From Verrucomicrobiales bacterium (lineage in GTDB: Bacteria > Verrucomicrobiota > Verrucomicrobiia > Limisphaerales > J093): a stretch of DNA of 64,000 nucleotides. This document shows, piece after piece, positions 51,401 to 60,057 of the stretch. Location: assembly GCA_024233215.1 (NCBI GenBank), contig JACKPW010000004.1, forward strand, positions 248,001 through 312,000, read 5' to 3'. Position 1 is the stretch's first letter, and every line of letters begins with the position of its first letter. A model generated the notes under the pieces. The model did not search any database and was not told the DNA's origin. It saw nothing but the letters and a program-made list of their open reading frames with translations. The translations under genes and the position numbers were made by a program.

Positions 51401-54153
51401 TCTACGTGAGCGCCGTCGGCCGGTTGTCCTGGGATTACCGCAACGCCGCGACCCTCGAACTCGTCGCCGACCGGGTCGAATATCAACCGGGCGACACCGC
51501 CACCGTCCTGATCAAGGCACCTTTCGACGGTGAGGCCCTGGTCAGCGTGGAGCGGGGTTCGGTGCGCCGCACCTTCCAAACCCGGCTGGAGGGCAATGCC
51601 CCCGTGGTGCGCATCCCCCTGCAACCGGAGGATGCCCCCAATGTCTTCGCCGTCGTGACCCTGCTTCGGGGCGCCCACGAAAGCCCGCACACAGTGAAGA
51701 TGCCCGACTTCCGCTACGGCGCGTGCGAACTGAAGGTCGCCCCCCTCCACCATCGGCTGACCCTGGACCTCGCCACGGATGCCCCGGAATACCGACCCGG
51801 GGGAATCGTCCGGGCCGGCGTCACCGCCCGGGACCACGCCGGGACACTGGTCCCCAACGCCGAACTCACCCTGTTCGCCGTCGATGATGGCGTCCTCAGG
51901 CTCGGCGCCTATGAGGAACCCGATCCCGTGGCCGTCTTCCTCGACACCCAACCGCTCGGCGTCCGCACGTCCCTGTCCCTGTTCAAACTGATGGCGGACG
52001 ATCCCGCCCTCTGGACCTATCCGAACAAGGGCTATCTGGTCGGCGGCGGAGGCCGGGAGGCGGAGGCGCTGCGGCAGAACTTCATTCCCTGCCCGCTCTG
52101 GATTGGCAGCCTGAGAACCGATCTCAACGGAGCCGCCCGGACCGAATTCAACGCGCCGGACAGCCTTACCCGGTACCGGGTGATCGCCGTGGCCCACACG
52201 GCGGACAGCCGGTTTGGCAGCGCCTCGACCACATTCGAAACGCGCAAGCCCCTGATGCTCGTTCCGGCGTTGCCGCAGTTCGCCCGCACGGGCGACCTCC
52301 TCCAGGCACGCGCCCTGGTGCACAACGACACCGGCAGCGACCGGCAGGTGAAGGTGACCCTGACGATGGGCGGCGACGTGGCGGTCGCAGCAACCGCAAG
52401 TGCCGGGACCACCAATGTGGAACGGGTTCTCACCGCACCCAGCGGTACCGCCACGGTCGTGGAATTTCCCGTGCGATTCACCCAACCCGGCCCGGCGGCG
52501 TGGACCTGGATCGCGAGCACCGTTGCCGATCCTGCGGGCCAAATGACGGAGCGCGATGCGGTCCGTTCCGAGCTGAATGTGGAACATCGCACGCCGTTGC
52601 TGCGGCAGGTGCTGGAGGCGGTGGTAACCCGGGGCCACACCAACCTTCTGGCGGGGGCCGATCCCAACCTGCTCGGCGGCGAGGCCACGATCACGGTGCG
52701 TGCCAGTGATTCCCGTGCCGTTTCCCTGCGGGAGGCCTTTCAGAACCTGCTGCACTATCCGTACGGCTGCGTGGAGCAGACGTGTTCCAGCCTGCTGCCC
52801 TGGCTGCTGCTCAAGCGGGAACCGGCGCTGGCAACCGTGCTGGACATCCCAACCGCCCGGGTGAACGAGGCCATCGCCGCGGGCCTCGACCGCCTGTTCT
52901 CCATGCAGACCGGCGACGGGGGCGTCTCCTACTGGCCCGGGGAATACACCCCGCAGCATTGGGGCAGCGCCTACGCCGCAGTGGTGCTGGCAGTCGCCCG
53001 CTCCGCCGGGGTCGCCGTACCCGAAGTGCCCTTCAATAATCTGATCCAGTACCTGCACCAACAAGCCGGCGCGCTGACCACCGGAATCGACAACCCCGAA
53101 TTCACCGCCCAATGCCTCGCTGCCCTGGCCTTCGCAATGTCGGACCTCCCCATGCCGGCGTTGCAGGATGCCCTGTTTGCCCGCCGTGGAGATCTGACCA
53201 CCGAGGAGCAAATGCTGCTGGCGGCGGCCATCGCCCTCGGCTCTGCCGGGGACGCCCGGGTGGACGTGCTGTTGGCCGCGCCGGAGGATGAAACCTCACG
53301 GGACTACTACGGTGGCAAGGAACGCCGCGCCGCGGTTCACCTGCTGGCCGCGACCTTCCGGGAGGCGACCTGCGCCGACACCCACCGACTGGCTCGTGAC
53401 CTGCTCAAGCTGCGTCGCCATTCGCACTGGAGCACCACGCAGGGCAATGCCTGGGCCGCCTTTGCGCTGCTGGAATACCTCGACCGACAGCCGGCAGAAT
53501 CCGGGCCCGCCACCGGCAGCCTGAGATGGGAGGCCGCGGAGGAGCGCTTCGAACTCACTGATCCGGCACCGCTGTTCCGCCACGAATACCGGGTGACCGC
53601 CGCCGAGACCAAACCCCTCGAGTTCGCCAACACCGGCGCACGCGGCCTCTTCGTCGAAACCGAAATCGCCGGGAGAATCCCCGCCGGCAACCAGCCGTTG
53701 AACCAGGGCTTTCATATCGCCCGGACCTACCAACGCATCGACGCCCAGGGAAGCCGGCAACCGGTCGGCGGCCTGAAGGTCGGCGATCCCGTGCTCGTCA
53801 CGCTCGAATTGCGACTGGATCGACCGGCGCATTTCGTGGCCATCGAGGATCCCCTGCCCGCCGTGCTGGAGGTCGCCAATCTGCCAACCCGAAGAACCAC
53901 GGAGGAACCGATGACGTCCGGCGCCCCGACGGGAGTCCGAAATCTCTGGTCCGACTTCCGGGAAATCCGCGCAGACCGCGTCCTGTTCTTCGTGGATCAT
54001 CTCGCCCCGGGAACCTGGCAGGTCCACTACCTGGCCCGCGCCCGGGCGGCAGGTGAGGTGATCGCCCCGGCGGCAAAGGTCGAGGCCATGTATGATCCGG
54101 AACGACGCGGACTCAGCGCCTCCACCACCCTCAACTGCGCTTCCGGCCAATGA
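48439..54153 (+). CDS. Bacterial alpha-2-macroglobulin, thioester-containing lipoprotein
   Basis: 1904-residue protease-trapping protein. The ATG at 48439 starts a lipoprotein signal with lipobox LFTGC, so it is anchored in a membrane facing the periplasm. Order of domains: MG-type beta domains to ~residue 900, with YRPGDTIHLKAISR (MG2/bait region onset), VEYQPGDTATVLIKAPFDGE, then the A2M core (PNKGYLVGGGG; LRTDLNGAARTEFNAPDSLT), and the thioester YPYGCVEQTCSSLLPWLL with Cys1444 and Gln1447. The TED alpha-barrel follows (MQTGDGGVSYWPGEYTPQHW) and a C-terminal beta domain. The thioester residues are intact, so it should be a covalent trap (ECAM type). Its stop overlaps the PBP1C start by 4 bases. 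A2M and PBP1C are a classic pair thought to protect the cell wall from invading proteases. Confidence 0.93.
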   Translation: MRTGLLLAPRGFVLASLVGLLLSTALFTGCRPPADVQRGVMLLSASGRPNTPGDFDLRFEEPVVAVDRVGIEAPEPPLQFDPPLSGKFVWTSRRSGLFTLSEAPRPATRYVVSLRPGLRNAEGRLVPARLRHTLETPGLEAQVQYSPYGSPWSEHWNPHNALPQVYLLFNHPVKTDGLEARLAFVAEDGRTVPVQVEVPGHRLQPVRSFGLRFGARFGSTESADARPVPVPVSPEPLGLPPVADQFLISPAQPLPPASQWKLTLAAGLGTGPDTPGLKLTRDLEFVLGPTKRFEVEDIAGINSLGRDPSIRIRFNRRLLPALEPAELAGLVTLTPAPPGMELAVDGDRLILSAPGRGLVAGTGYRVHLDGRLNAADGTPLGADQDLSVQLAPLPPRLYLPVYSGEQMVSSPRDIRLVSVNTPRFRVRAKRLDRPQLIHALRGYGSYFYAKRLEGGKVSPQSEVDFNVVPGITTLDRWIDVEARTDEQHLTSLAWEDLLGPRQRGAVFLDAALPRFGEQEDAFGTQGILQLTDLGLHWKRWDTNVLAQVFSLDSGRPLAGVSVAVVSEEDEPRSAGITDGSGLVRLGMQAESDWIVASSENDVHAVALQDYDTSLYRTGVPTSYYDEGERPVLMLFSDRNLYRPGDTIHLKAISRIWQDEELAVPANLSATLSLIDPHWDTVLQTNLTLGELGSLDWDHTLPTAPTGDYSFHLETANGGMAWWRFTLAEYQPDAFEVTLNAPSDLAPGERLDARVSARYLFGSPVSRGEVRWTVSQRDAGFAPAGFDGWSFIAFDVPWELRAEEESWTSTEGDGVHTAATNFVLTPELSFNPAAPQPREVDLFVELTDLNQQTLRAQATTLAHSSDCYIGVKDEPEVLVAGAPASFPLCVVGRDGAPWPEALGATARISQVVWNTVRYQDAGGRPAYRSECGLTNTLEQRVEIAPMQSVEGIRQPATAFTFTPGEPGQYLLEIEAADASQRRILTRTGFYVSAVGRLSWDYRNAATLELVADRVEYQPGDTATVLIKAPFDGEALVSVERGSVRRTFQTRLEGNAPVVRIPLQPEDAPNVFAVVTLLRGAHESPHTVKMPDFRYGACELKVAPLHHRLTLDLATDAPEYRPGGIVRAGVTARDHAGTLVPNAELTLFAVDDGVLRLGAYEEPDPVAVFLDTQPLGVRTSLSLFKLMADDPALWTYPNKGYLVGGGGREAEALRQNFIPCPLWIGSLRTDLNGAARTEFNAPDSLTRYRVIAVAHTADSRFGSASTTFETRKPLMLVPALPQFARTGDLLQARALVHNDTGSDRQVKVTLTMGGDVAVAATASAGTTNVERVLTAPSGTATVVEFPVRFTQPGPAAWTWIASTVADPAGQMTERDAVRSELNVEHRTPLLRQVLEAVVTRGHTNLLAGADPNLLGGEATITVRASDSRAVSLREAFQNLLHYPYGCVEQTCSSLLPWLLLKREPALATVLDIPTARVNEAIAAGLDRLFSMQTGDGGVSYWPGEYTPQHWGSAYAAVVLAVARSAGVAVPEVPFNNLIQYLHQQAGALTTGIDNPEFTAQCLAALAFAMSDLPMPALQDALFARRGDLTTEEQMLLAAAIALGSAGDARVDVLLAAPEDETSRDYYGGKERRAAVHLLAATFREATCADTHRLARDLLKLRRHSHWSTTQGNAWAAFALLEYLDRQPAESGPATGSLRWEAAEERFELTDPAPLFRHEYRVTAAETKPLEFANTGARGLFVETEIAGRIPAGNQPLNQGFHIARTYQRIDAQGSRQPVGGLKVGDPVLVTLELRLDRPAHFVAIEDPLPAVLEVANLPTRRTTEEPMTSGAPTGVRNLWSDFREIRADRVLFFVDHLAPGTWQVHYLARARAAGEVIAPAAKVEAMYDPERRGLSASTTLNCASGQ

Positions 54154-56522
54154 GACGACGCAAGGCCACTCTGGGACCGCAGCGTCCCGCCGACACGCCC
54201 ACCGCTCCGGGAGGTGGCTGGCGTAGACGCCTCCTCCGGGCAGGGTTGTGGAGCGTCGCGGCCTCAACCGTCCTCGCCGTCCTCGGGTGGCTGTCGATTT
54301 CCCTGGTTCCGCTGCCGCCCGCCTTGTTCGAGCCGCCGCCCGCCCCGCTGCAGTTGCAGGATGCCGGCGGGCAACCGCTGCGCCAACTGCGTGACGGTGA
54401 GGGATTCGTGGCTCACCAGATCACGCTTGCCGAGGTGCCACAGCATCTCATCGATGCCACCGTCGCGGCCGAGGACAAGCGGTTCTGGTCGCACCCCGGA
54501 GTGGACTGGCGCGCCACGATCCGTGCCGCCTTCGGTTACGTTCGGCATGGACGCGTCGTCTCCGGCGCCTCGACCATCACGCAGCAACTGCTGAAGCTCG
54601 CGGATTACCAACCCCGCACGCTGCCGACCAAGCTGGTGGAGGCCGCCCGGGCCCTGAAGCTGGAGCGGGTCTGGTCGAAGGAACGCATTCTCGCCGCGTA
54701 CCTGAACCGCATCGACTACGGCAACTTCAACCGGGGCTGTGCCGCGGCGGCGGCGTTCTACTTCGACAAGCCGTTGTCCGCCCTCAGCCTGGCCGAGGCC
54801 GCCCTGCTCGCCGGGTTGCCCCAGGCACCCTCCCGGCTCAACCCCCACACGAACCTCGACGGCGCCCGCGAGCGCCAGCACTACGTTCTGGAACGAATGC
54901 TGGCCGGCGGCTGGATCACCCGGGCGGAGTATGAACAGGCATTGAGGGAACCGATCCGTCTGGCCGCGGCGTTCCGTGACTTCCGCGCGCCGCACTTCGT
55001 CGACTTCCTGATGGAACGGGAACAGCAGTTCCCAACCCTGCCGGACCACGGCTCCGCGCGCACCACGCTCGATCTCGAAGTGCAGACCGCCGCGGAACGT
55101 TCACTGCGCCATCACCTGGGCCTGCTGCGCGACCGCCACGTGCACGAAGGCGCGGTGGTGGTCCTGGACAACGCCACCGGCGGAGTGCTGGCGATGGTGG
55201 GATCCCCGGATTACTTCGAGCCGGGGGCGGGCCAGGTCAACGGGGCGTGGGCCCCACGCTCCGCCGGTTCCACGCTGAAGCCCTTCACCTACCTGCTCGC
55301 CTGTGAGCACGGCGCAAGCCCCGCCACCGTGGTGGCGGACGTGCCCAGCGTGTTCCCGACCGCCACGGGCGTCTTCGCACCGGTGAACTACGACCGGCAG
55401 TTCCACGGACCGGTCCGCCTGCGGTTTGCCCTGGCCAACTCGCTCAACGTCGCCGCCGTCCGCGTGCTGGCCTCGCTCGGCGGCCCGGCAATCCTGCGCG
55501 ACCGGTTGCAGGCCTGCGGATTGACCACGCTGACCCAACCCGCCGATTTCTATGGCCTCGGACTGACCATCGGGAACAGCGAGGTGCGCCTGCTCGAACT
55601 CGTAAATGCCTACGCCGTGCTTGCCCGACTCGGCCTCCACCGGCCCTGGTGTCTCACCACCAACGCTCCGCCCACGCCACCGGAACGGCGGTTCCCCGCG
55701 GACGCCGCCTGGCTGATCGCGGACGTGCTCGACGACGACGGGGCCCGGCAGACCGCCTTTGGCCTTGGCTCGCCGCTTCGCATGGCGTTTCCCGTGGCCT
55801 GCAAGACGGGGACCAGTTCAGATTTCCGGGACAACTGGGCCATCGGATACACGCCGGAGTTCACGGTCGGGGTGTGGGTCGGCAACTTCGACGGCTCCCC
55901 CATGCAGGACGTGTCCGGTATCAGCGGGGCGGGCCCGGTCCTGCACGAGGTGTTCGCGTGGCTGCACGAACGCCGGGGCACCACCTGGTTCGCCCGTCCG
56001 GAGACGGTGGTTGAAGGCCGGGTGAATCCGGTCACAGGCAGACTACTAACCGACCGGACCGGCGATTCCGCCGCAGTGCCCGATTCGTCATCCCCTCCCC
56101 TTCTCGCCCCCGTTCGGGAGGTCTTTCTGGCGGACTCACCCCCACTGCTCGAAACCGCGGAGGACTTCGATGCCCGGGGACGGGTCCGACTGGAACCCGA
56201 ATACGCCGACTGGCTGGCAAGCCCCCAGAACTCGCTGGGCGACCGGGCCGTGAGCGACAGCGGTCCGACCACAATCCAGATCACGTGGCCCGTCGCGGGA
56301 GCCGTGCTCTTCCTCGACCCCGATCTCCCCGATGAAGGCAACCGACTCCACCTGCAAGCCCGCGCCGCCGGCGGCGTGGAATGGCGGTGCAGCACGCTGA
56401 AGATCGACGACGACGCGTCCGGTCAATGGGCGGAATTGAGCCCCGGCCGGCACCAACTGGAGGTCCTGGCACCGGCGACCGGTCAGCGAATCACCACCTG
56501 GATCGAGGTCCACCGGCTGTAG
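54150..56522 (+). CDS. pbpC: Penicillin-binding protein 1C
   Basis: 790-residue bifunctional peptidoglycan synthase. Transmembrane anchor AGLWSVAASTVLAVLGWLSI. Transglycosylase: VAAEDKRFWSHPGVDWRATI (catalytic Glu108), GASTITQQLLKLA and AAYLNRIDYGNFNRG. Transpeptidase: SxxK as GSTLKPF with Ser374, SxN as LANSLNVAAVR, KTG as ACKTGTSSDF with Lys552. The end (ADWLASPQNS ... TIQITWPVAGAVLFLDPDLP ... HQLEVLAPATGQRI) is the BiPBP_C domain typical of PbpC. All catalytic residues are present. Coupled by ATGA overlap to the alpha-2-macroglobulin gene. A repeat pair follows the stop. Confidence 0.95.
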   Translation: MRRRKATLGPQRPADTPTAPGGGWRRRLLRAGLWSVAASTVLAVLGWLSISLVPLPPALFEPPPAPLQLQDAGGQPLRQLRDGEGFVAHQITLAEVPQHLIDATVAAEDKRFWSHPGVDWRATIRAAFGYVRHGRVVSGASTITQQLLKLADYQPRTLPTKLVEAARALKLERVWSKERILAAYLNRIDYGNFNRGCAAAAAFYFDKPLSALSLAEAALLAGLPQAPSRLNPHTNLDGARERQHYVLERMLAGGWITRAEYEQALREPIRLAAAFRDFRAPHFVDFLMEREQQFPTLPDHGSARTTLDLEVQTAAERSLRHHLGLLRDRHVHEGAVVVLDNATGGVLAMVGSPDYFEPGAGQVNGAWAPRSAGSTLKPFTYLLACEHGASPATVVADVPSVFPTATGVFAPVNYDRQFHGPVRLRFALANSLNVAAVRVLASLGGPAILRDRLQACGLTTLTQPADFYGLGLTIGNSEVRLLELVNAYAVLARLGLHRPWCLTTNAPPTPPERRFPADAAWLIADVLDDDGARQTAFGLGSPLRMAFPVACKTGTSSDFRDNWAIGYTPEFTVGVWVGNFDGSPMQDVSGISGAGPVLHEVFAWLHERRGTTWFARPETVVEGRVNPVTGRLLTDRTGDSAAVPDSSSPPLLAPVREVFLADSPPLLETAEDFDARGRVRLEPEYADWLASPQNSLGDRAVSDSGPTTIQITWPVAGAVLFLDPDLPDEGNRLHLQARAAGGVEWRCSTLKIDDDASGQWAELSPGRHQLEVLAPATGQRITTWIEVHRL

Positions 56523-56585
56523 TCCCCGTCAACGACCGGCCTCGGTGCGTTCGCGCGCCGAATCCCGCGCTCCTTGAGCAGGGGC

Positions 56586-56686
56586 CGGAGTGCGCCGACT
56601 GACGTCGGCTACGGGACATCGCATCTGCGCACCCCAGCCGTTGTCCGCCTGCCCCGGAGTGCGCCGACTGACGTCGGCGGCTACGG
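56586..56686. repeat. Two GTGCGCCGACTGACGTCGG repeats
   Basis: GGAGTGCGCCGACTGACGTC begins at 56588 and again at 56656, the second continuing GGCGGCTACGG. They are the reverse complement of the GTAGCCGCCGAC family at 42525 and 46465. They fill the gap between convergent genes, where they could form terminator-like hairpins. Confidence 0.75.
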
Positions 56687-56688
56687 GG

Positions 56689-57819
56689 TTATTTGACCAG
56701 CTCGAACACGGCGAAGCCGCCGGGATTCCAGGCCGTCGCCAGGACGTAGGTCTTCACCGATTTGCCATCCGCCGCCACCGTGGTCTTCCAGGTCGCGTTG
56801 TGAATGTGGGTGAAGAGTTCCAAGCCGAAGTCCCGTTTGGGAACGACCTCCGAAACGAGGTGACCGTCCTGGTCGAGCACGTAGAACGGCGCCGGTGCCG
56901 GCCTCTGCGCGGTCGGACCGTCGAGGCAGCCCACGAGCGTGTATCCCCCGAGGAAGTCCACGTCGCAGGGCAGCGACCCCGCCGGCAACGCGGTGTTCGA
57001 CAGGAACGTACCCTGCAGGTCGAACTCCTGGACGCGCGAGTTGGCCCGGTCGGCAATCACCAACCGGCGGGTGTTCGCGTTCCAAGTAATGCCATGCGCC
57101 GTGCCGAAGAGTCCGTATTCCCGCGCCGGCCCGGTCTTGCCACCGAACACCAGATCCAGCCAGCGGGCCGTCCAGGGATTCGCCACGGTAATGTAGTTAC
57201 CGGGAGAATAGCCGTCGGCCACGTAGAGGTTCCCGCCGGCGTATTCGGTGTCGGTCGGGTTGAAGGCGCCGCCCCCGGCGTAATAGGCGTTGGCCTGCCG
57301 CGGTGCGTCCAGGGTTCCCACCAACTCCCCGGTATCCGTCGTGACGAAGACCCGCCCCTTCTCGTTGTCCGGCAGGGCAAGAAAGCGCTTGCCGTCGGCC
57401 CGACGCAGCAGGGTGGTGTTGTGGAAATTCCCCTCCAGCAGGCGCGGATCCGACGCCGGCAACACGCGCTTCTCGGTCAGGTCATTGCTCATCCAGATGA
57501 TGCCGGCGCCCTTGAGTCCGAAGAACACCTCCCCCGTCTCAGGGTCCACCGCGAAGCCACCGTGCGCCTGGGGCAGATTCGGCAATGCCGCCTCCGGCAG
57601 GGAACTCAGCTCCGGGGCATAACGAAACACGAAATCGCCCTGTCCCGCCCGCTCGACCGGCCGGGTCACGGCCACTGGAGCTTCAGGTGCGGGAGCCGCC
57701 ACGGCCTTAGCCAGCAGCCACGGATGGGGATGATCCGGATGAGCCAGCGCACTGACGGGGATCAGAAACGACACCGCCGCGAGCAGCGGCAGCCGGAGGT
57801 CGGTTGGGTTGTTACGCAT
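56689..57819 (-). CDS. Exported NHL-like beta-propeller protein
   Basis: 376 residues, no exact family. The signal peptide is LRLPLLAAVSFLIPVSALA. The mature protein starts HPDHPHPWLLAKA, a His-rich patch. Propeller-like repeats follow: GGFAVDPETGEVFFGLKGAG, FLALPDNEKGRVFVTTDTGE, GGNLYVADGYSPGNYITVAN, HGITWNANTRRLVIADRANS (NHL-type 'NxRLxVADRxNxRVQxFD') and YTLVGCLDG. Two Cys (CDVDFLGGYTLVGC) may form a disulphide. It may be a six-bladed sugar- or metal-binding propeller; activity unknown. The stop is next to a repeat block and the start is 175 bases from the NUDIX gene's end. Confidence 0.78.
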   Translation of the reverse strand: MRNNPTDLRLPLLAAVSFLIPVSALAHPDHPHPWLLAKAVAAPAPEAPVAVTRPVERAGQGDFVFRYAPELSSLPEAALPNLPQAHGGFAVDPETGEVFFGLKGAGIIWMSNDLTEKRVLPASDPRLLEGNFHNTTLLRRADGKRFLALPDNEKGRVFVTTDTGELVGTLDAPRQANAYYAGGGAFNPTDTEYAGGNLYVADGYSPGNYITVANPWTARWLDLVFGGKTGPAREYGLFGTAHGITWNANTRRLVIADRANSRVQEFDLQGTFLSNTALPAGSLPCDVDFLGGYTLVGCLDGPTAQRPAPAPFYVLDQDGHLVSEVVPKRDFGLELFTHIHNATWKTTVAADGKSVKTYVLATAWNPGGFAVFELVK

Positions 57820-57930
57820 GATCGTTAATCACTCGTGCTACGGATAACCATAATCACCCCTGCAGGATTGACCAGCCCGGAGTTGACGTCTGCCCCACCC
57901 CGGCACGCGCACCGGTTGGGGGCACGTGGC

Positions 57931-57950
57931 GGCGAACCGGCGTTCGCCGA
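57931..57950. repeat. Copy of the GGCGAACCGGCGTTCGCC repeat
   Basis: Single palindromic copy, matching the unit of the inverted pair at 36845-36911. It lies in the gap between the propeller gene and the NUDIX gene. Confidence 0.6.
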
Positions 57951-57994
57951 AGCGGCAGAATGCCCACCAGCGCCCGGCGGATTCCAACCCGCCG

Positions 57995-58522
57995 CTACGC
58001 CGGTGCCGACCGCCACTGTTGGAAGGCCGCGCGCACCGAGTTGAAGGCGATTTGCCCCGGATCCACCTCCTCCGGCAGCAGCCAGCGCCAACCGGCCACT
58101 TCGCCTTCCTCCGCGCGGACCACCTCGGAAGCCTGCACCTGCACCTCGAAAAACAGGTCGCACACGGGATAGCGCACCTCGGCGTATTCGTAGTCGTTGG
58201 GCACCGAGCAGACGAACCGCCAGGTCCGGATGGTCAACCCCACCTCCTCGTCCAATTCACGGGCCAGGGCCTGTTCGGCCGTCTCCCCGACGTCGACGAA
58301 CCCGCCCGCCAGACCCAGTCTGCCTTTCCCGGGATCCTTCGCCCGCTGCAGCCAGAGCATCCGGCCGTCCGGACGCAGCACAAAGGCCCCAACGGCAGCG
58401 GCGGGATTGAAGAACAGGGTGAAGTCGCACGCCGCACACCGTAACGGGTGGTTGCCGACGGGTGGTTCGACCACCGTACCGCAACGCGGGCAGTGCCGGA
58501 AATGCTGCGTGGGCCGCTTCAC
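57995..58522 (-). CDS. NUDIX hydrolase with N-terminal zinc ribbon
   Basis: 175 residues. Start chosen as the GTG at 58522-58520, since a zinc ribbon (CPRCGTVVEPP ... CAACDFTLFFNP) begins right after it and the longer frame is antisense to the isomerase. The NUDIX box, at about residues 73-95, is intact: G-x5-E (GFVDVGE), then seven residues, then RELDEEVGL. Its Glu residues bind magnesium. Family members cleave nucleoside diphosphates linked to X. A zinc-ribbon start resembles NudC/RNA-decapping members, but the NudC-specific SQPWPFP motif is missing, so substrate is unknown. Its start is 11 bases from the stop of the uronate-isomerase gene, the same strand, so they may be co-transcribed. 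Confidence 0.85.
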   Translation of the reverse strand: MKRPTQHFRHCPRCGTVVEPPVGNHPLRCAACDFTLFFNPAAAVGAFVLRPDGRMLWLQRAKDPGKGRLGLAGGFVDVGETAEQALARELDEEVGLTIRTWRFVCSVPNDYEYAEVRYPVCDLFFEVQVQASEVVRAEEGEVAGWRWLLPEEVDPGQIAFNSVRAAFQQWRSAPA

Positions 58523-58533
58523 GGGGGCCGGGC

Positions 58534-59784
58534 TCAGCAGGCACAAAAGCGCTCGAACCCGCCGCCGAACAGCGTCTTCACATCGCGCTCCACCTCCGCG
58601 GCGGTGGGTTCCCAACCGGAGAGAGTGAGGTCGGCGTACTTGTCCGAGAGCACCTTGATCAGCACGCGGCGGGTGTGGTCCCACTTGTAGATGATCTGGT
58701 CCAGCACGCGCGCATCCGAATGCTGCGGGGTGAACGTGAGCCCCAGCAATTCCAGACGCATGCGGGTGATGTCCTCGATGAGGTGCGGGATGTTCGTGAA
58801 CCACCAGCAACCAAAGATGTGCAGGTTGCGGAACTTGCGGGCGAGCACCGCCAGTTCGTGCTGGTTCTCGCGTGACAGCACGGTGGTCAGGAATTTGTTG
58901 CCCGGATTGGCGGCACAGAGGTTTTGCAGGGCCTGCAGATCACTGCACCCCACCCCGTCCCCCGCGAGCGCCAGGCTGGGATTGACGGCGCGCTTCACCC
59001 CCAGCATCAGGGCGAAGGGCAACCCGTGATCATGACAATGCGGCAGCACCGCGCCATCGAGCAGTTCTGCCGTGTCACTGTGCGAGGGATACGCAAAGTC
59101 CGGCGGCAGGGAGACCATCAGATAACGGGCATTCAGGCGGGCCGTCCAGTCGCGCAGGAAACGCCGTACCTCGTTGAAGGTCGTGGGAGAAAAGCCCTCG
59201 CCCACGTTGTATCCCCATCCCACCAGCTTGAGGGCGGCATTCGGCCAGTCGGTGAGCAACGGATCCAACCGCAGCGCCGCCTGAAACCGCGGGTCCCCCT
59301 CGAAACCCGCCTGCCAGACCGGCCGCTCCGCATCGTCGAAGGGCGAGTTGGTCATGTAGATGGATTGCACCTTGGCCGTCTCCATGCACTGGGTGACAAA
59401 GGACTGCGGCGTCCACTGGCTGAACCAATCCCGCAGGCTCGGCAGGTCGCGTTCCTTGGCGTCCAGCCCGAACTTGTGCAGCACGGTCAGGACTCCCCGA
59501 CACGCCTCCGACACCGGTGAACGCTCCTGAAACAACTCCTTCCAGATCAGGTCCGCCTGTTCGGTCTTCGACAGCGCCCAGAACTGGTCGTAGGGAAGCG
59601 TGGTGCAACGGCACCCCTCAGCAACGAGGTAATGGTAAACCAGCAACTCGTCGATCCCCCAGAGCAGCAACCCACCCAGGGCAGGGTCGTACAGGTGAGT
59701 GTGAATGTCGGTCACCGGGGTCGAGTTAACGACCCGTTCGACCAACGAATGCAGGGCAGTCTGCCGGAAGCCGGTTGCGCTCAT
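58534..59784 (-). CDS. Glucuronate-isomerase-like amidohydrolase-fold protein (UxaC family)
   Basis: 416 residues, slightly shorter than the ~470 of E. coli UxaC. TDIHTHLYDPALGGLLLWGI has the H-x-H metal motif; YMTNSPFDDAE, LDPLLTDWP and MVSLPPDFAYPSHSD resemble the uronate isomerase core, and TPQHSDARVLDQIIYKWDHT with the closing HTRRVLIKVLS is a family block. UxaC converts D-glucuronate/galacturonate to fructuronate/tagaturonate. Verrucomicrobial relatives of this kind are often annotated 'glucuronate isomerase' without proof. No kdu or uxu genes are adjacent. No signal peptide; cytosolic. The NUDIX gene follows. Confidence 0.85.
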   Translation of the reverse strand: MSATGFRQTALHSLVERVVNSTPVTDIHTHLYDPALGGLLLWGIDELLVYHYLVAEGCRCTTLPYDQFWALSKTEQADLIWKELFQERSPVSEACRGVLTVLHKFGLDAKERDLPSLRDWFSQWTPQSFVTQCMETAKVQSIYMTNSPFDDAERPVWQAGFEGDPRFQAALRLDPLLTDWPNAALKLVGWGYNVGEGFSPTTFNEVRRFLRDWTARLNARYLMVSLPPDFAYPSHSDTAELLDGAVLPHCHDHGLPFALMLGVKRAVNPSLALAGDGVGCSDLQALQNLCAANPGNKFLTTVLSRENQHELAVLARKFRNLHIFGCWWFTNIPHLIEDITRMRLELLGLTFTPQHSDARVLDQIIYKWDHTRRVLIKVLSDKYADLTLSGWEPTAAEVERDVKTLFGGGFERFCAC

Positions 59785-59930
59785 GACCCCTGCAGGCTAG
59801 CGAACCAGCCGACGGGACGCCAAGCCTTTCCCCCCCGGACCGGCGGGGCACATCCAAATGAGGCGAGCCTGCCCCGGGATACCGCCGGGCACGGTTGTAC
59901 TCCGCCTCCCCGCAGGAGCAGGGACAGTCC

Positions 59931-59993
59931 TCACTGTTGGCGGAGGGAGCGCCGCCAACAACTGCAGGACTGACCCCGTCGCTCGCTTCATGG
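59931..59993. repeat. Hairpin-forming dispersed repeat, copy 2
   Basis: Core and downstream arm match 497-569. The stem is extended (CACTGTTGGCGG / CCGCCAACAACTG). It lies upstream of the tandem hydrolase gene in a 273-base gap. Confidence 0.7.
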
Positions 59994-60057
59994 AAAGAAG
60001 TGCTGCACCCCGGGGCTTGCCCGCGCACCAGCAGGCCGCAGAATACCGCCTCACAAC

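Noticed and set aside
48574..53211. A 1545-codon open frame on the minus strand
   Set aside because: It is entirely antisense to the alpha-2-macroglobulin gene, whose domains, thioester and lipobox are clear. Long antisense frames are expected in GC-rich genes.
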